From: Burkholderiales bacterium
Lineage (GTDB): Bacteria; Pseudomonadota; Gammaproteobacteria; Burkholderiales; SG8-39
DNA length: 11,490 bases
Direction of reading: 5' to 3'
NCBI GenBank assembly: GCA_029266935.1
Contig: JAQSVY010000023.1
Span: 1 to 11,490 of the forward strand
Part shown: positions 1 to 7,002 of the stretch, piece by piece
How the letters are laid out: every line of letters starts with the position of its first letter
How positions within the stretch are numbered: the first letter of the stretch is position 1
The notes under the pieces: generated by a model
Told to the model about the DNA's origin: nothing
Seen by the model: only the letters and a program-made list of their open reading frames with translations
Databases searched by the model: none
Program-made: the position numbers and the translations under genes

Positions 1-576
1 TGCCGCCCATTGCCACTCGTCGGGGTGGCCGGGGAGGTTTGCCTCGTCGAGCTGCACCACTTCGGCGTCGAGGTGCGCGACCTGCTGCGCCAGCACCTCG
101 GCGATGGCGTGCGCCAGGCGCTCCGCATCGCGGTAGTGCCGGTCATGCAGCGTCTTGGCCAGCATGTGCGGCCCGGTAAGCGTGAACTTGAACGGCCGCG
201 AGGCAAGGGCGCGCGCCCGCGCGCAGGCAATCGGCAAGTTGAGGCTGCCGGGGCCGATCGGCCCGGCCACCACGCCGGGCGGCCGGCTGCGGAAGCGCAT
301 GCCGCTCGCGCGCGAGTACTCCAGCCATTCGGCGAAGCCGATGTCGCGCCGCACGCCCTCGAGCGGCAGCACGAAGTACTCGATCATGCCGTTCGTCTCG
401 GGGTGGTTGACGTCGAAGCGGTAGAGCTCGCCGTCGCACACCAGGTCGATGCCTGTCTGCTCCTGCGTGTGGATGACCACGCGCGTCGCGTCGGCGAGCG
501 CCTGCTCGCTGGGAGCTGCCGCCAGCCAGTCGGGCATCGGATAGGATCCGACGACCGTGGTCTGGATGCGCGCCAC
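1..576 (-). CDS. MetE-like (cobalamin-independent methionine synthase C-terminal family) methyltransferase, N-terminal part
   Basis: 192 codons are visible and the gene runs off the left edge. The start is taken as GTG at 576, because the protein then opens with VARIQTTVVGSYPMPDWL, the usual opening (TTVVGSYPxPDWL) of short MetE-type proteins. Further matches are VCDGELYRFDVNHPE, VVAGPIGPGS, KFTLTGPHMLAK and, near the edge, VVQLDEANLPG, equivalent to the QIDEP strand of the barrel. The family transfers a methyl group from a methylated folate or a similar donor to a thiol, using a zinc site in the C-terminal half, which is outside the window here. The GTG lies two bases after the stop of the transporter binding protein, so the two are probably co-transcribed and coupled. 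The acceptor and donor are unknown; single-domain members are often not true methionine synthases. Family assignment is firm, exact function is not. Confidence 0.85.
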   Translation of the reverse strand, partial: MARIQTTVVGSYPMPDWLAAAPSEQALADATRVVIHTQEQTGIDLVCDGELYRFDVNHPETNGMIEYFVLPLEGVRRDIGFAEWLEYSRASGMRFRSRPPGVVAGPIGPGSLNLPIACARARALASRPFKFTLTGPHMLAKTLHDRHYRDAERLAHAIAEVLAQQVAHLDAEVVQLDEANLPGHPDEWQWAA

Positions 577-578
577 GG

Positions 579-1364
579 TCAGTCGGCCTTCACCGCCTTC
601 ATCTTGATGGACTTGTCGAGGAAGGCGTTCGTGTAGGTGTTCTTCACGTCGAACGGCTTGTCGATGCCGATGTAGTCGCGCACCAGCGCGTAGTCCGCCT
701 GCATGCGCTTGTCGTCGTGCCAGCCGAGCGCCACGGTCTGCGAGATCTTGTCGCTCATCAGGACTTCCACGAGCTGCCAGTTGACCAGCTCGTTGTCGAA
801 GCTGAGCGCCCCGTTCGCGTCGATGAGCGCCTGCACGCACGGCCTGGGCTGCTTCACGCACTCCGCGAAGGCGCGCTGCGTCACGCTGGCGAACTTCTCC
901 ACCAGCGCGCGGTTCTTGTTCAGGTAGTCGGCGTTCACGATCACCGAGTTGCCGTAGGGATTGAGGCCGATGTCGCGCCAGGCGAGGAAGCCCATGTCGT
1001 TGCCGAGCTCGCGCTTGAAGATGTGGTGGATGTTGTAGAAGGACGTGGTGACGTCGATGGTGCGCGCCTTCAGCGCCGCGAGCTTGGCGTTGGCGTCGAT
1101 GTTCACCCAGGTGACCGACTTCGGGTCGATGCCGTTCGCCTTGGCGAGCGCGGGCCACATGGTGCGCGCGCCGTCGGCGGCCGGGTTGCCGATCTTCTTG
1201 CCGGGGAAGTCCTTGATGCCCTTGTACCAGCCGAGCTTCTTGGCGTAGTAGTACGGCGCGTGGTCGCCGCCGGGCACCCAGTTGAGGATGAAGTCGATTC
1301 TTTGCTGTGCCGCCGCCGGCGCGGCGATGGCTGTGGCCGCCGCGGCGATGAGAAACCTGCGCAT
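579..1364 (-). CDS. THI5/SsuA-like ABC transporter periplasmic binding protein with probable internal deletion
   Basis: 261 residues. A Sec signal peptide (about 1-19, MRRFLIAAAATAIAAPAAA) is followed by the NMT1/THI5-type opening IDFILNWVPGGDHAPYYYAKKLGWY (23-47). The second half contains DFPGKKIGNPAADGARTMW (52-70), VTWVNIDANAKLAALKA (84-100) and IDVTTSFYNIHHIF (103-116). Relatives are about 330 residues and carry about 70 residues between GWYK and the GIKDFPGKK segment (the rest of lobe 1, usually including a GxDV strand and a GADVVAV-like strand). Here the two are joined directly at residues 48-49, about 1217-1224, still in frame. It may therefore be a non-functional or altered receptor. 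C169 and C176 could form a disulfide. The start ATG has a strong AAGGAGG site (1371-1377) six bases upstream. The substrate cannot be told from sequence; the family binds thiamine pyrimidines, riboflavin, sulfonates or nitrate. Confidence 0.85.
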   Translation of the reverse strand: MRRFLIAAAATAIAAPAAAQQRIDFILNWVPGGDHAPYYYAKKLGWYKGIKDFPGKKIGNPAADGARTMWPALAKANGIDPKSVTWVNIDANAKLAALKARTIDVTTSFYNIHHIFKRELGNDMGFLAWRDIGLNPYGNSVIVNADYLNKNRALVEKFASVTQRAFAECVKQPRPCVQALIDANGALSFDNELVNWQLVEVLMSDKISQTVALGWHDDKRMQADYALVRDYIGIDKPFDVKNTYTNAFLDKSIKMKAVKAD

Positions 1365-1445
1365 GGAGCGCCTCCTTGTCGTCGGAAAGGCGATGGTAGC
1401 ATCGTGTCATCAAGCGGTTAACAGTTTCGCCCACCGGGAACCGAC
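1365..1445. promoter_or_regulatory. Divergent control region between binding-protein and permease genes
   Basis: These 81 bases separate the starts of the two halves of the transporter and must hold promoters for both, unless the permease is transcribed from elsewhere. The minus-strand gene has AAGGAGG at 1371-1377; the plus-strand permease has only a weak GGGAA before its ATG. A small inverted repeat, CGATG-GTAG-CATCG (1391-1404), and the palindrome GTTAAC (1417-1422) are possible operator elements. I see no convincing -35/-10 pair. Confidence 0.3.
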
Positions 1446-2204
1446 ATGGACTCCAAGCTCGGACGCTGGACACTCGCAGTGCTCGCGCACGCGGCCCTCA
1501 TCCTCGCGTGGTACCTCTTCGTGGAGCTCGGCAAGGTACCTAAGTTCGTCATGCCCGGGCCCGGGGAAACTCTCGACGCCCTGCTGCAGCCCAACTACAA
1601 CTGGTGGTTCAACATCGCGGTCACCGGCACCGAGATCTTCGGCGGCTACCTCCTCGCGCTCGCGGTGGGCGTGGCGCTGGCGCTCGCCTTCACCTGGTCG
1701 AAAACGCTCGAGGCGTTCTTCATGCCGCTGCTGGTGTCGCTCAACATGATCCCCAAGGTGGCGCTGGGGCCGCTCATCATCGTCTGGTTCAAGTACGGCA
1801 TCCTTCCGAACGCGATGATGGCGTTTTCGATCGCAGTATTCCCGATCCTGCTCACCACGGCACGGGGGCTGCGCGAGATCGAGCCGGAGCTCCTCGATCT
1901 CGTGCGCTCGCTCAGGGGCTCGCGCTGGCAGCTCTTCACCAAGATCCAGCTGCCAGGGGCGCTGCCCTACATCTTCTCCGGCATGAAGGTGGGCGCCATC
2001 CTCGCCGTGGCTGGCGCCATCGTCGGCGAGTTTCTCGGCTCGGACAAGGGCTTGGGCTACCTCATGCTGCAGGTGCAGGTGACGCTCGATACGCCGGCCA
2101 TGTTCATGGCGGTGCTGCTCATCACGCTGCTCGGCATGGCGCTTTACGGCCTGGTCCTGCTCCTCGAGCTATGGCTCGTGCCGAAGGACGCGCGCGTTGC
2201 CTGA
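1446..2204 (+). CDS. ABC transporter permease (SsuC/TauC/ThiX-like, BPD_transp_1)
   Basis: 252 residues, normal for the family. Hydrophobic segments lie at about 9-27, 61-83, 92-118, 122-138, 181-197 and 218-246. The cytoplasmic EAA-type coupling loop is at about 149-175 (ELLDLVRSLRGSRWQLFTKI, then LPGALP), where the permease docks on the ATPase. The segment ending GAIVGEFLGSDKGLGYL (190-206) is typical of the nitrate/sulfonate/thiamine-precursor permease group. It should form the inner-membrane channel of the importer whose ATPase overlaps its 3' end by eight bases. It is transcribed away from the binding-protein gene across an 81-base gap. The substrate is not determined. Confidence 0.93.
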   Translation: MDSKLGRWTLAVLAHAALILAWYLFVELGKVPKFVMPGPGETLDALLQPNYNWWFNIAVTGTEIFGGYLLALAVGVALALAFTWSKTLEAFFMPLLVSLNMIPKVALGPLIIVWFKYGILPNAMMAFSIAVFPILLTTARGLREIEPELLDLVRSLRGSRWQLFTKIQLPGALPYIFSGMKVGAILAVAGAIVGEFLGSDKGLGYLMLQVQVTLDTPAMFMAVLLITLLGMALYGLVLLLELWLVPKDARVA

Positions 2205-2967
2205 GCGGAACGCGAGCGTCGAGGCCTTCATCCACCTGTCGGGCGTCAGGAAGGTCTATGGCGAGCACCTCGCCATCTCGGACGCGAGCTTCGACGTCAT
2301 GCCGGGCGAGCTCGTCTCGCTGGTCGGCCCGTCGGGCTGCGGGAAGTCGACGCTGCTCAAGATTCTCGCCGGGCTGCTGCCGCACGACGGCGGCGAGGTG
2401 CGGATCGGCTCGGCGGCGCACGCCTTCGACCCGGCGCGAGACGTCGGCATGGTGTTTCAGGCGCCGCTGCTCCTCAAGTGGCGCCGCATCGTCGAGAACG
2501 TCCTGCTGCCGGCCGAGATCCTCGGACTGCCGCGGCGCGAATCGCGCGAGCGCGCGCGCCACCTGCTCCAGCTCGTCGGCCTGTCGGGCTACGAGGAGAA
2601 GTATCCGTACGAGCTCTCCGGCGGCATGCAGCAGCGCGCGGCGATCGCGCGCGCGCTGGTGCACGACCCGAAGCTCGTGCTCATGGACGAGCCTTTCGGC
2701 GCGCTCGATGCCCTGACGCGCGAGAAGATGAACCTCGAGCTGCTTCGCATCTGGAAGGAGGCGGGCAAGACCATCGTCTTCGTCACGCACGGCATCTCCG
2801 AGGCCGTATTCCTCGGCATGCGCGTGGTGGTGCTCACCGCCGGCCCGGCGCGCATGGCGGACAACTTCTCCGTCGACCTGCCGTATCCGCGCACGCTCGA
2901 CGTGAAGACGCACCAGCGCTTCGGCGAGTACAGCCGACGCATCTACCGCCTGCTCGGGATGGAATGA
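2197..2967 (+). CDS. ABC transporter ATP-binding protein (SsuB/TauB-like)
   Basis: 256 residues with every motif of an active ATPase: Walker A GPSGCGKST (44-52), Q-loop VFQ (Q88), signature LSGGMQQR (140-147), Walker B LVLMDEP (160-166), D-loop GALD (168-171) and H-loop H198. The subtype ending (AGPARMADNFSVDLPYPR, about 215-232) matches the nitrate/sulfonate/taurine group. The start is TTG at 2197 inside the end of the permease gene (TTGCCTGA overlap), with GAAGGA at 2183-2188 as ribosome site; no in-frame ATG occurs early. The overlap implies translational coupling to the permease. It powers import by the complex encoded at 579-2967. Confidence 0.93.
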   Translation: MPERNASVEAFIHLSGVRKVYGEHLAISDASFDVMPGELVSLVGPSGCGKSTLLKILAGLLPHDGGEVRIGSAAHAFDPARDVGMVFQAPLLLKWRRIVENVLLPAEILGLPRRESRERARHLLQLVGLSGYEEKYPYELSGGMQQRAAIARALVHDPKLVLMDEPFGALDALTREKMNLELLRIWKEAGKTIVFVTHGISEAVFLGMRVVVLTAGPARMADNFSVDLPYPRTLDVKTHQRFGEYSRRIYRLLGME

Positions 2968-2968
2968 G

Positions 2969-3322
2969 CTAGGCGCCCGGCCGCTTGATGATGTGATCCG
3001 GGGTCAGCTCGACACGGGTGCCGATCGGGAAGTCGCGGCTGTCGGTGTCGATGTACTGCACGGCGCCGTCGTCCATCTTGATGCCCAGGCGCAGCATGCC
3101 GCCGCCCGAGGGGTCGACGCGGCCCGAGGCGCCGGCGGCGGGGTTCGGCGCGGCGGCCCAGGTCTGGACGACGCCGGTGCCGGCCTTGTAGGGCATTTGC
3201 TGCGCCACGATATTCTGGCGCTTGTCGAGGCCCGAGGTGCTGCTCACGCTGGGCTCGTTTCCCGCGCACCCAGCGAGCGCGGCGGCAGCGAGGGAGAGGA
3301 AGAGGGTCGCGGCAACTTTCAT
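2969..3322 (-). CDS. Small outer-membrane-type lipoprotein, SlyB-like C-terminal fold
   Basis: 117 residues from ATG 3322, chosen over an upstream in-frame start because AGGAGG lies about six bases before it and the protein then begins with a lipoprotein signal (MKVAATLFLSLAAAALAGC, acylated Cys19). The mature part begins with a Ser-rich linker. It ends with a strand-rich stretch (GGGMLRLGIKMDDG, then YIDTDSRDFPIGTRVEL) that resembles the C-terminal part of SlyB/Pcp-type lipoproteins, but the glycine zipper of that family is missing. A structural envelope role is likely and no enzyme motif is seen. Its stop codon lies one base from the stop of the converging ATPase gene. Confidence 0.75.
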   Translation of the reverse strand: MKVAATLFLSLAAAALAGCAGNEPSVSSTSGLDKRQNIVAQQMPYKAGTGVVQTWAAAPNPAAGASGRVDPSGGGMLRLGIKMDDGAVQYIDTDSRDFPIGTRVELTPDHIIKRPGA

Positions 3323-3483
3323 GGCAGCCTCCTGTGCAAAGATCGCGGGAATGGAACTCCTGCTCCTATGCAACTCGCGTACCGCGATTTGCGTTCCGCC
3401 TGCTTAACGGCACGGGGCCTGCGCTATTCCGGGCACGTTAGTTGCGCACTCCGGATCTGTCACACAACTGACGGAGGTGGGTC

Positions 3484-3675
3484 ATGCTCAGCTGGGCGAT
3501 CGCGTTCTTCATCCTGGCGCTGGTGGCCGCGTTCTTCGGCTTCGGCGGCATCGCATCGGGCGCCGCGGGCATCGCGAAGGTGCTGCTGGTGCTCTTCGTG
3601 ATCGGCTTTATCGTCTCGCTGATCTTGGGCTGGCGCGGCCCCGGCCGCGCAGCGCGGCGCGACGATCTGCTGTAG
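3484..3675 (+). CDS. DUF1328 (YtjA-like) small membrane protein
   Basis: 63 residues with two hydrophobic helices (about 4-22 and 30-50) separated by the Gly-rich turn [15 protein letters not shown], the hallmark of the DUF1328 family, and a basic tail [15 protein letters not shown]. Such peptides sit in the inner membrane of many proteobacteria and their function is unknown; relatives are often stress-induced. A clear GGAGGTGG ribosome site (3474-3481) precedes the ATG. The gap 3323-3483 to the divergent lipoprotein gene should hold promoters for both genes, but I see no strong -35/-10 pair. The gene ends three bases from the converging selO stop. Confidence 0.9.
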   Translation: MLSWAIAFFILALVAAFFGFGGIASGAAGIAKVLLVLFVIGFIVSLILGWRGPGRAARRDDLL

Positions 3676-3678
3676 CCG

Positions 3679-5247
3679 CTAGGAGCTGCAGGACAGCGCC
3701 GAGCACCCGGCCTTGTGGCGCGCCCATTCAGGACGGCGCGCCGCGAGGTCGTCGTGCGCGGGCTGCTCGTCGTACGGGCGCGCGAGCACTTTCATCAGGC
3801 GCTCGAGCACCGACGCATCGCCGCCTTCAATCGCGTCGATCGCCTGCACGGCGAGATAGTTGCGGAAAACATATTTCGGATTCGCCGCGTTCATGCGCTC
3901 CACGCGCGTGTGCAGCGCGACGCCTTCCTGCCTCACCCGCTCGACGTAGGCGCGCAGCCAGGCCACCAGTTTCGGACGTTCACCCTCTGAATAGAAGGCT
4001 GGGCTGACCGCTGCCAGCACTTCCTTCTCGGTGCCTTCCAGCGGCACCTTGGCGAGGCTTCTGAAGAAGATCGTGAAGTCGGTCTCCGCCTCGGCAAGCG
4101 CCTCGAACATCTGCTTCACCAGCTCGTCGTCCGCGCTGCTCGCCGCGAATCCGAGCTTCTGCGCCAGCGCGCGCTGCCAGCTCGCCTGGAACGTATCGAC
4201 GTAGAGCTTCAGGCCTTCCTCGAGCGCCGCCACTTCGGGGATGAGCGGCATCAGCGCCTCGGCGAGGCGCGCCAGGTTCCATTGCGCGATGTAGGGCTGG
4301 TTGCCGTAGCGATAGCGCCGGCCCTGCGCATCGGTGGTGTTCGGCGTCCACATCGGGTCGTAGCCCTCGAGCCAGCCGTAGGGGCCGTAGTCGATGGTGA
4401 GGCCGAGGATCGACAGATTGTCGGTGTTCATCACGCCATGCACGAAGCCGAGGCGCATCCAGTCCGCCATCAGCGCGCCGGTGCGCCGGCACACCTCGTG
4501 GAACCACTCGACATAGGACATGCTCGCGAAGTGGTGGCGAATTACGTAGTCCGCCAGCTTCTTCAGGTTCTCGTTCTCCTGGTTCGCCATGAAGATTTGA
4601 AAATTGCCGAAGCGGACGAACGAGGGCGCGACGCGGCAGACGATGGCGCCGGGCTCGGGCCGCGGATTGCCGTCGTAGAACATGTCGCGGATCACCGGCT
4701 CGCCCGTGGCGGTGAGGCTCAGCGCGCGCGTGGTCGGCACGCCTAGCCAACTCATGGCCTCGCTGCAGAGGAACTCGCGCAGCGACGAGCGCAGCACGGC
4801 GCGGCCGTCGGCGGTGCGCGAGTAGGGCGTGAGACCCGCGCCTTTGAGCTGCAGCTCCTGGCGCGAGCCGTCGATGGCGATCATCTCCGCGAGCGTAATG
4901 GCGCGGCCGTCGCCGAGCTGCCCCGCCCAGTGGCCGAACTGGTGCCCGCCGTAGCGCGCCGCGTACGGCTCCATGCCGGGAAGGACGCGATTGCCAGCGA
5001 GAATTTCGACCGCATGGCCCGAAGGGCGCTTCATACCCAGATAAGAAGCCAGGTCATCCGACCACGCGAGCAGCCGCGGCGCCGCCACCGGCGTCGGTGT
5101 CACACGCGTGTAACACGCGTTCGCCACCTGGCGCGGCACGTTCACGGATACCGGGTCGGCCGGAAGCTCGCGCACGAACGAGTTTTCAAAGCCGATCGCC
5201 TCGAGATCGCGCAGGGTCTCGGCGCGGCGGGCGGGGAGCGGGGTCAT
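3679..5247 (-). CDS. selO: SelO (YdiU/UPF0061) protein adenylyltransferase
   Basis: 522 residues, somewhat longer than the usual roughly 490. SelO is a pseudokinase-fold enzyme that binds ATP in a flipped orientation and AMPylates Ser/Thr/Tyr of target proteins, with a role in redox stress. Family signatures are ENSFVRELPADP (21-32), YGGHQFGHWAGQLGDGRA (99-116), LQLKGAG with the nucleotide Lys K135, YSRTADGRAVLRSSLREFL (142-160) and MNTDNLSILGLTIDYGP (273-289). D276 and D286 sit with the same ten-residue spacing as the catalytic and metal Asp of characterised SelO. The C-terminus GCSALSCSS has Cys520 followed by SS, the position that is selenocysteine in vertebrate SelO, plus C515. No ribosome site precedes the ATG; a GATAAT hexamer lies six bases upstream, suggesting a leaderless message. 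Confidence 0.95.
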   Translation of the reverse strand: MTPLPARRAETLRDLEAIGFENSFVRELPADPVSVNVPRQVANACYTRVTPTPVAAPRLLAWSDDLASYLGMKRPSGHAVEILAGNRVLPGMEPYAARYGGHQFGHWAGQLGDGRAITLAEMIAIDGSRQELQLKGAGLTPYSRTADGRAVLRSSLREFLCSEAMSWLGVPTTRALSLTATGEPVIRDMFYDGNPRPEPGAIVCRVAPSFVRFGNFQIFMANQENENLKKLADYVIRHHFASMSYVEWFHEVCRRTGALMADWMRLGFVHGVMNTDNLSILGLTIDYGPYGWLEGYDPMWTPNTTDAQGRRYRYGNQPYIAQWNLARLAEALMPLIPEVAALEEGLKLYVDTFQASWQRALAQKLGFAASSADDELVKQMFEALAEAETDFTIFFRSLAKVPLEGTEKEVLAAVSPAFYSEGERPKLVAWLRAYVERVRQEGVALHTRVERMNAANPKYVFRNYLAVQAIDAIEGGDASVLERLMKVLARPYDEQPAHDDLAARRPEWARHKAGCSALSCSS

Positions 5248-5253
5248 GGACCC

Positions 5254-5259
5254 ATTATC
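5254..5259 (-). promoter_or_regulatory. -10-like hexamer of selO (GATAAT), possible leaderless start
   Basis: On the minus strand GATAAT (5/6 to TATAAT) is followed by six bases and then the selO ATG. No Shine-Dalgarno sequence is present, so transcription may begin at or next to the start codon. No good -35 is seen at 16-18 bases. Confidence 0.4.
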
Positions 5260-5261
5260 CG

Positions 5262-5441
5262 CCGCAACTGTCCGAGACGCATCCTATACGCGCGAGCAGC
5301 GGATCGACGCGATGTATGGCGACGAGCGCGTCGTTTTCGACCGCACAGTCGACAGGCATGTCAAGGAAGATTGGTGCAGTGCTTCCGGAGCGTGAAATCA
5401 TTCACTCTGTTTACGGCGTCGGCTACAAGTACGAGTGGTGA
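5262..5441 (+). pseudogene. Relic of an OmpR-family response regulator, C-terminal winged helix, frameshifted
   Basis: About 60 codons match the end of an OmpR/BaeR-type DNA-binding domain, split over two frames. From about 5262 to 5365 one frame reads ASYTREQRIDAMYGDERVV, then FDRTVDRHVK, the usual TREQLLDxxxGDxRVVxDRTVDxHVK helix. From 5367 to the TGA at 5439-5441 another frame reads KIGAVLPEREIIHSVYGVG, then YKYEW. The natural join is HVKNLRxKIG, so about eight bases that coded NLR are missing at 5365-5367. The receiver domain and the first part of the winged helix are absent; the relic begins next to the divergent selO start. It is not expected to make a functional protein. Likely origin: a two-component operon lost by deletion. 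Confidence 0.8.
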
Positions 5442-5485
5442 GCGAGCAACGCGTCGCTTCCTGGCGACGGCGGCATCAGCGTCAT
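5438..5485 (+). pseudogene. Possible first codons of a lost histidine kinase
   Basis: A GTG overlaps the TGA of the response-regulator relic (GTGA), the common coupling of a sensor kinase to its regulator. It opens a frame reading VSEQRVASWRRRHQRH, a basic start of the kind seen before the first membrane helix of a kinase. No membrane helix follows; the frame becomes unlike any kinase and ends near 5563. This is inference from position and composition only. Confidence 0.25.
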
Positions 5486-5559
5486 AGTTCCTGCAGCGGA
5501 GCATTTCGGGCCCCAGCCGGCGCGCGCTTCTCTATCCTTTCAAAAGGGAGGTGTATGCC

Positions 5560-7002
5560 ATGAACAATCAAGCTTGGATGGTCTGGCCCGAGAATCCTGC
5601 GGCTTCCGTACTGGTGCTCGCCGCGCTGGGGATGCTGTTCCTCTACGCGGCGCGAAAGCCGATGCACAGCCTCATCCAATCGCTCGGCCGCACGGCGATG
5701 GGCCCGCTGCGCCTGGGGGCGCGTTGGCTGAACGGCGCCGCCGACCGCATGGCGCACCGGAACCGCGCGGTGCTGCTCGCGCACGGGCGCCAGGAGACCG
5801 AGACGCGAATCGAGCGCGAGTTCGAGCGCATCGGCGAGCTGGTGACGCGCGAGCTGCAGGGTTACCCGACGCTGCAGCGGAAACTCCTCGATGAGATCAC
5901 GCGCGTCGAGGAGGACTACCGCAAGTGCGGCGAGGTGCCGCCGGCTCCCCCGGAATGGGTCGAGGCGGTGACCGCCATGGGCAACGTGAAGGGTAGCAAC
6001 GAGATGGTGCAGCGCGTGCTGGAGGAGATCCAACGCTCGGTGAAAGCCATCCACGACAAGGCCATCACCGAGTACCGCAAGGCGTACGAGTCGCGGCACA
6101 GGATCCTCGAGGGCTTCATGCCCTTCTGGCGCTCGCTCGACAAGACGCTCGGCCGGGTCGACCGCAACATCGGCTCGCTGCACTCCAGCGCCGCGTCGGT
6201 CGACGCGCAGATGCAGAAGTACGAGCAGATCGTCGCCGGCAACGACAAGGCGGAAAGCATGCTCACGGTGTCGGCCTTCACGCAGTTCGCCATCGCGGCG
6301 CTGGTGCTCGCCGTCGCGGCGGGCGGCGCCTTCATCAACTTCAAGCTAATCGCGCTGCCGATGTCGGAGATGGTCGGCGCCGGGGACTACATTACCGCCA
6401 GCCTGCGCACCTCCGAGGTGGCGGCGCTGGTGATTATCCTGGTCGAGGCGTCGATGGGGCTGTTCCTGCTGGAAGCGCTGCGCATCACGCACCTCTTCCC
6501 GCGCATCGCCAACCTGAACGACCGCATGCGCCACCGCATCCTGTGGATCGCGCTGACACTGCTCGTGACTCTGGCGGGCGTGGAGGCGGCCCTCGCGCTG
6601 ATGCGCGACATGCTGATCGCCGACAAGCAGGCGCTGCTGCAGACCCTCGCCACCGCGCCGCAAGCTGCGGTGACCGACGGCTGGGTCGGGCGCATCCCGA
6701 CCGCGGGGCAGATGCTTCTCGGCTTCATGCTGCCGTTCGCCCTCGCCTTCATCGCCATCCCTCTGGAGTCGCTCATCCACTCGGGGCGCACGGTGGGCGG
6801 CGTACTCGCCGCTTCGCTGGTGCGCATCGCGGCGTTCGCGCTGCGCCTTGCCGGCAACGCGGCGCGCCACGCAAGCCGCGTGCTCGTCAACCTGTACGAC
6901 GTGGCGATCGTCATTCCGCTGCTCGTCGAGCGCCTGGTGGTCGAGATGCCTCGGCGCGCAGCAGCACCGGAGGTGGATGAAGCGGAGCGCACCCATGCTT
7001 AA
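5560..7002 (+). CDS. Unrecognised multi-pass membrane protein with long helical domain
   Basis: 480 residues from ATG 5560, preferred over GTG 5551 because AAAGGGAGG ends at 5551, eight bases upstream. A membrane helix at about 14-31 is followed by a long charged, mostly helical region (about 55-232; ETETRIEREFERIGELVTREL and later LEEIQRSVKAIHDKAITEYR) likely to form coiled coils. Further membrane helices lie at about 236-266, 285-308, 327-348 and 385-407. An amphipathic helical tail (about 412-462) ends with an acidic stretch. I do not recognise the family and see no enzymatic motif. It overlaps the next gene, a VWA lipoprotein, by eight bases, so the two are probably made together and may form an envelope complex. 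Upstream lies only the response-regulator relic. Confidence 0.85.
   Translation: MNNQAWMVWPENPAASVLVLAALGMLFLYAARKPMHSLIQSLGRTAMGPLRLGARWLNGAADRMAHRNRAVLLAHGRQETETRIEREFERIGELVTRELQGYPTLQRKLLDEITRVEEDYRKCGEVPPAPPEWVEAVTAMGNVKGSNEMVQRVLEEIQRSVKAIHDKAITEYRKAYESRHRILEGFMPFWRSLDKTLGRVDRNIGSLHSSAASVDAQMQKYEQIVAGNDKAESMLTVSAFTQFAIAALVLAVAAGGAFINFKLIALPMSEMVGAGDYITASLRTSEVAALVIILVEASMGLFLLEALRITHLFPRIANLNDRMRHRILWIALTLLVTLAGVEAALALMRDMLIADKQALLQTLATAPQAAVTDGWVGRIPTAGQMLLGFMLPFALAFIAIPLESLIHSGRTVGGVLAASLVRIAAFALRLAGNAARHASRVLVNLYDVAIVIPLLVERLVVEMPRRAAAPEVDEAERTHA

Noticed and set aside
717..1421. A 234-codon plus-strand frame opposite the binding protein
   Set aside because: The binding protein on the other strand has a signal peptide, ribosome site and family motifs; this frame has none.
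1604..2716. A 370-codon open frame on the plus strand across permease and ATPase
   Set aside because: It is another frame of two genes whose motifs (EAA loop, Walker A/B, signature) are complete; the product is Arg/Ser/Ala-rich.
2122..2913. A 263-codon open frame on the minus strand
   Set aside because: It is antisense to the ATPase, with no motif and a His/Arg/Ala-biased shadow composition.
4930..5487. Plus-strand open frame running from inside selO into the relic region
   Set aside because: It is antisense to selO for most of its length and uses neither of the two frames of the response-regulator relic.
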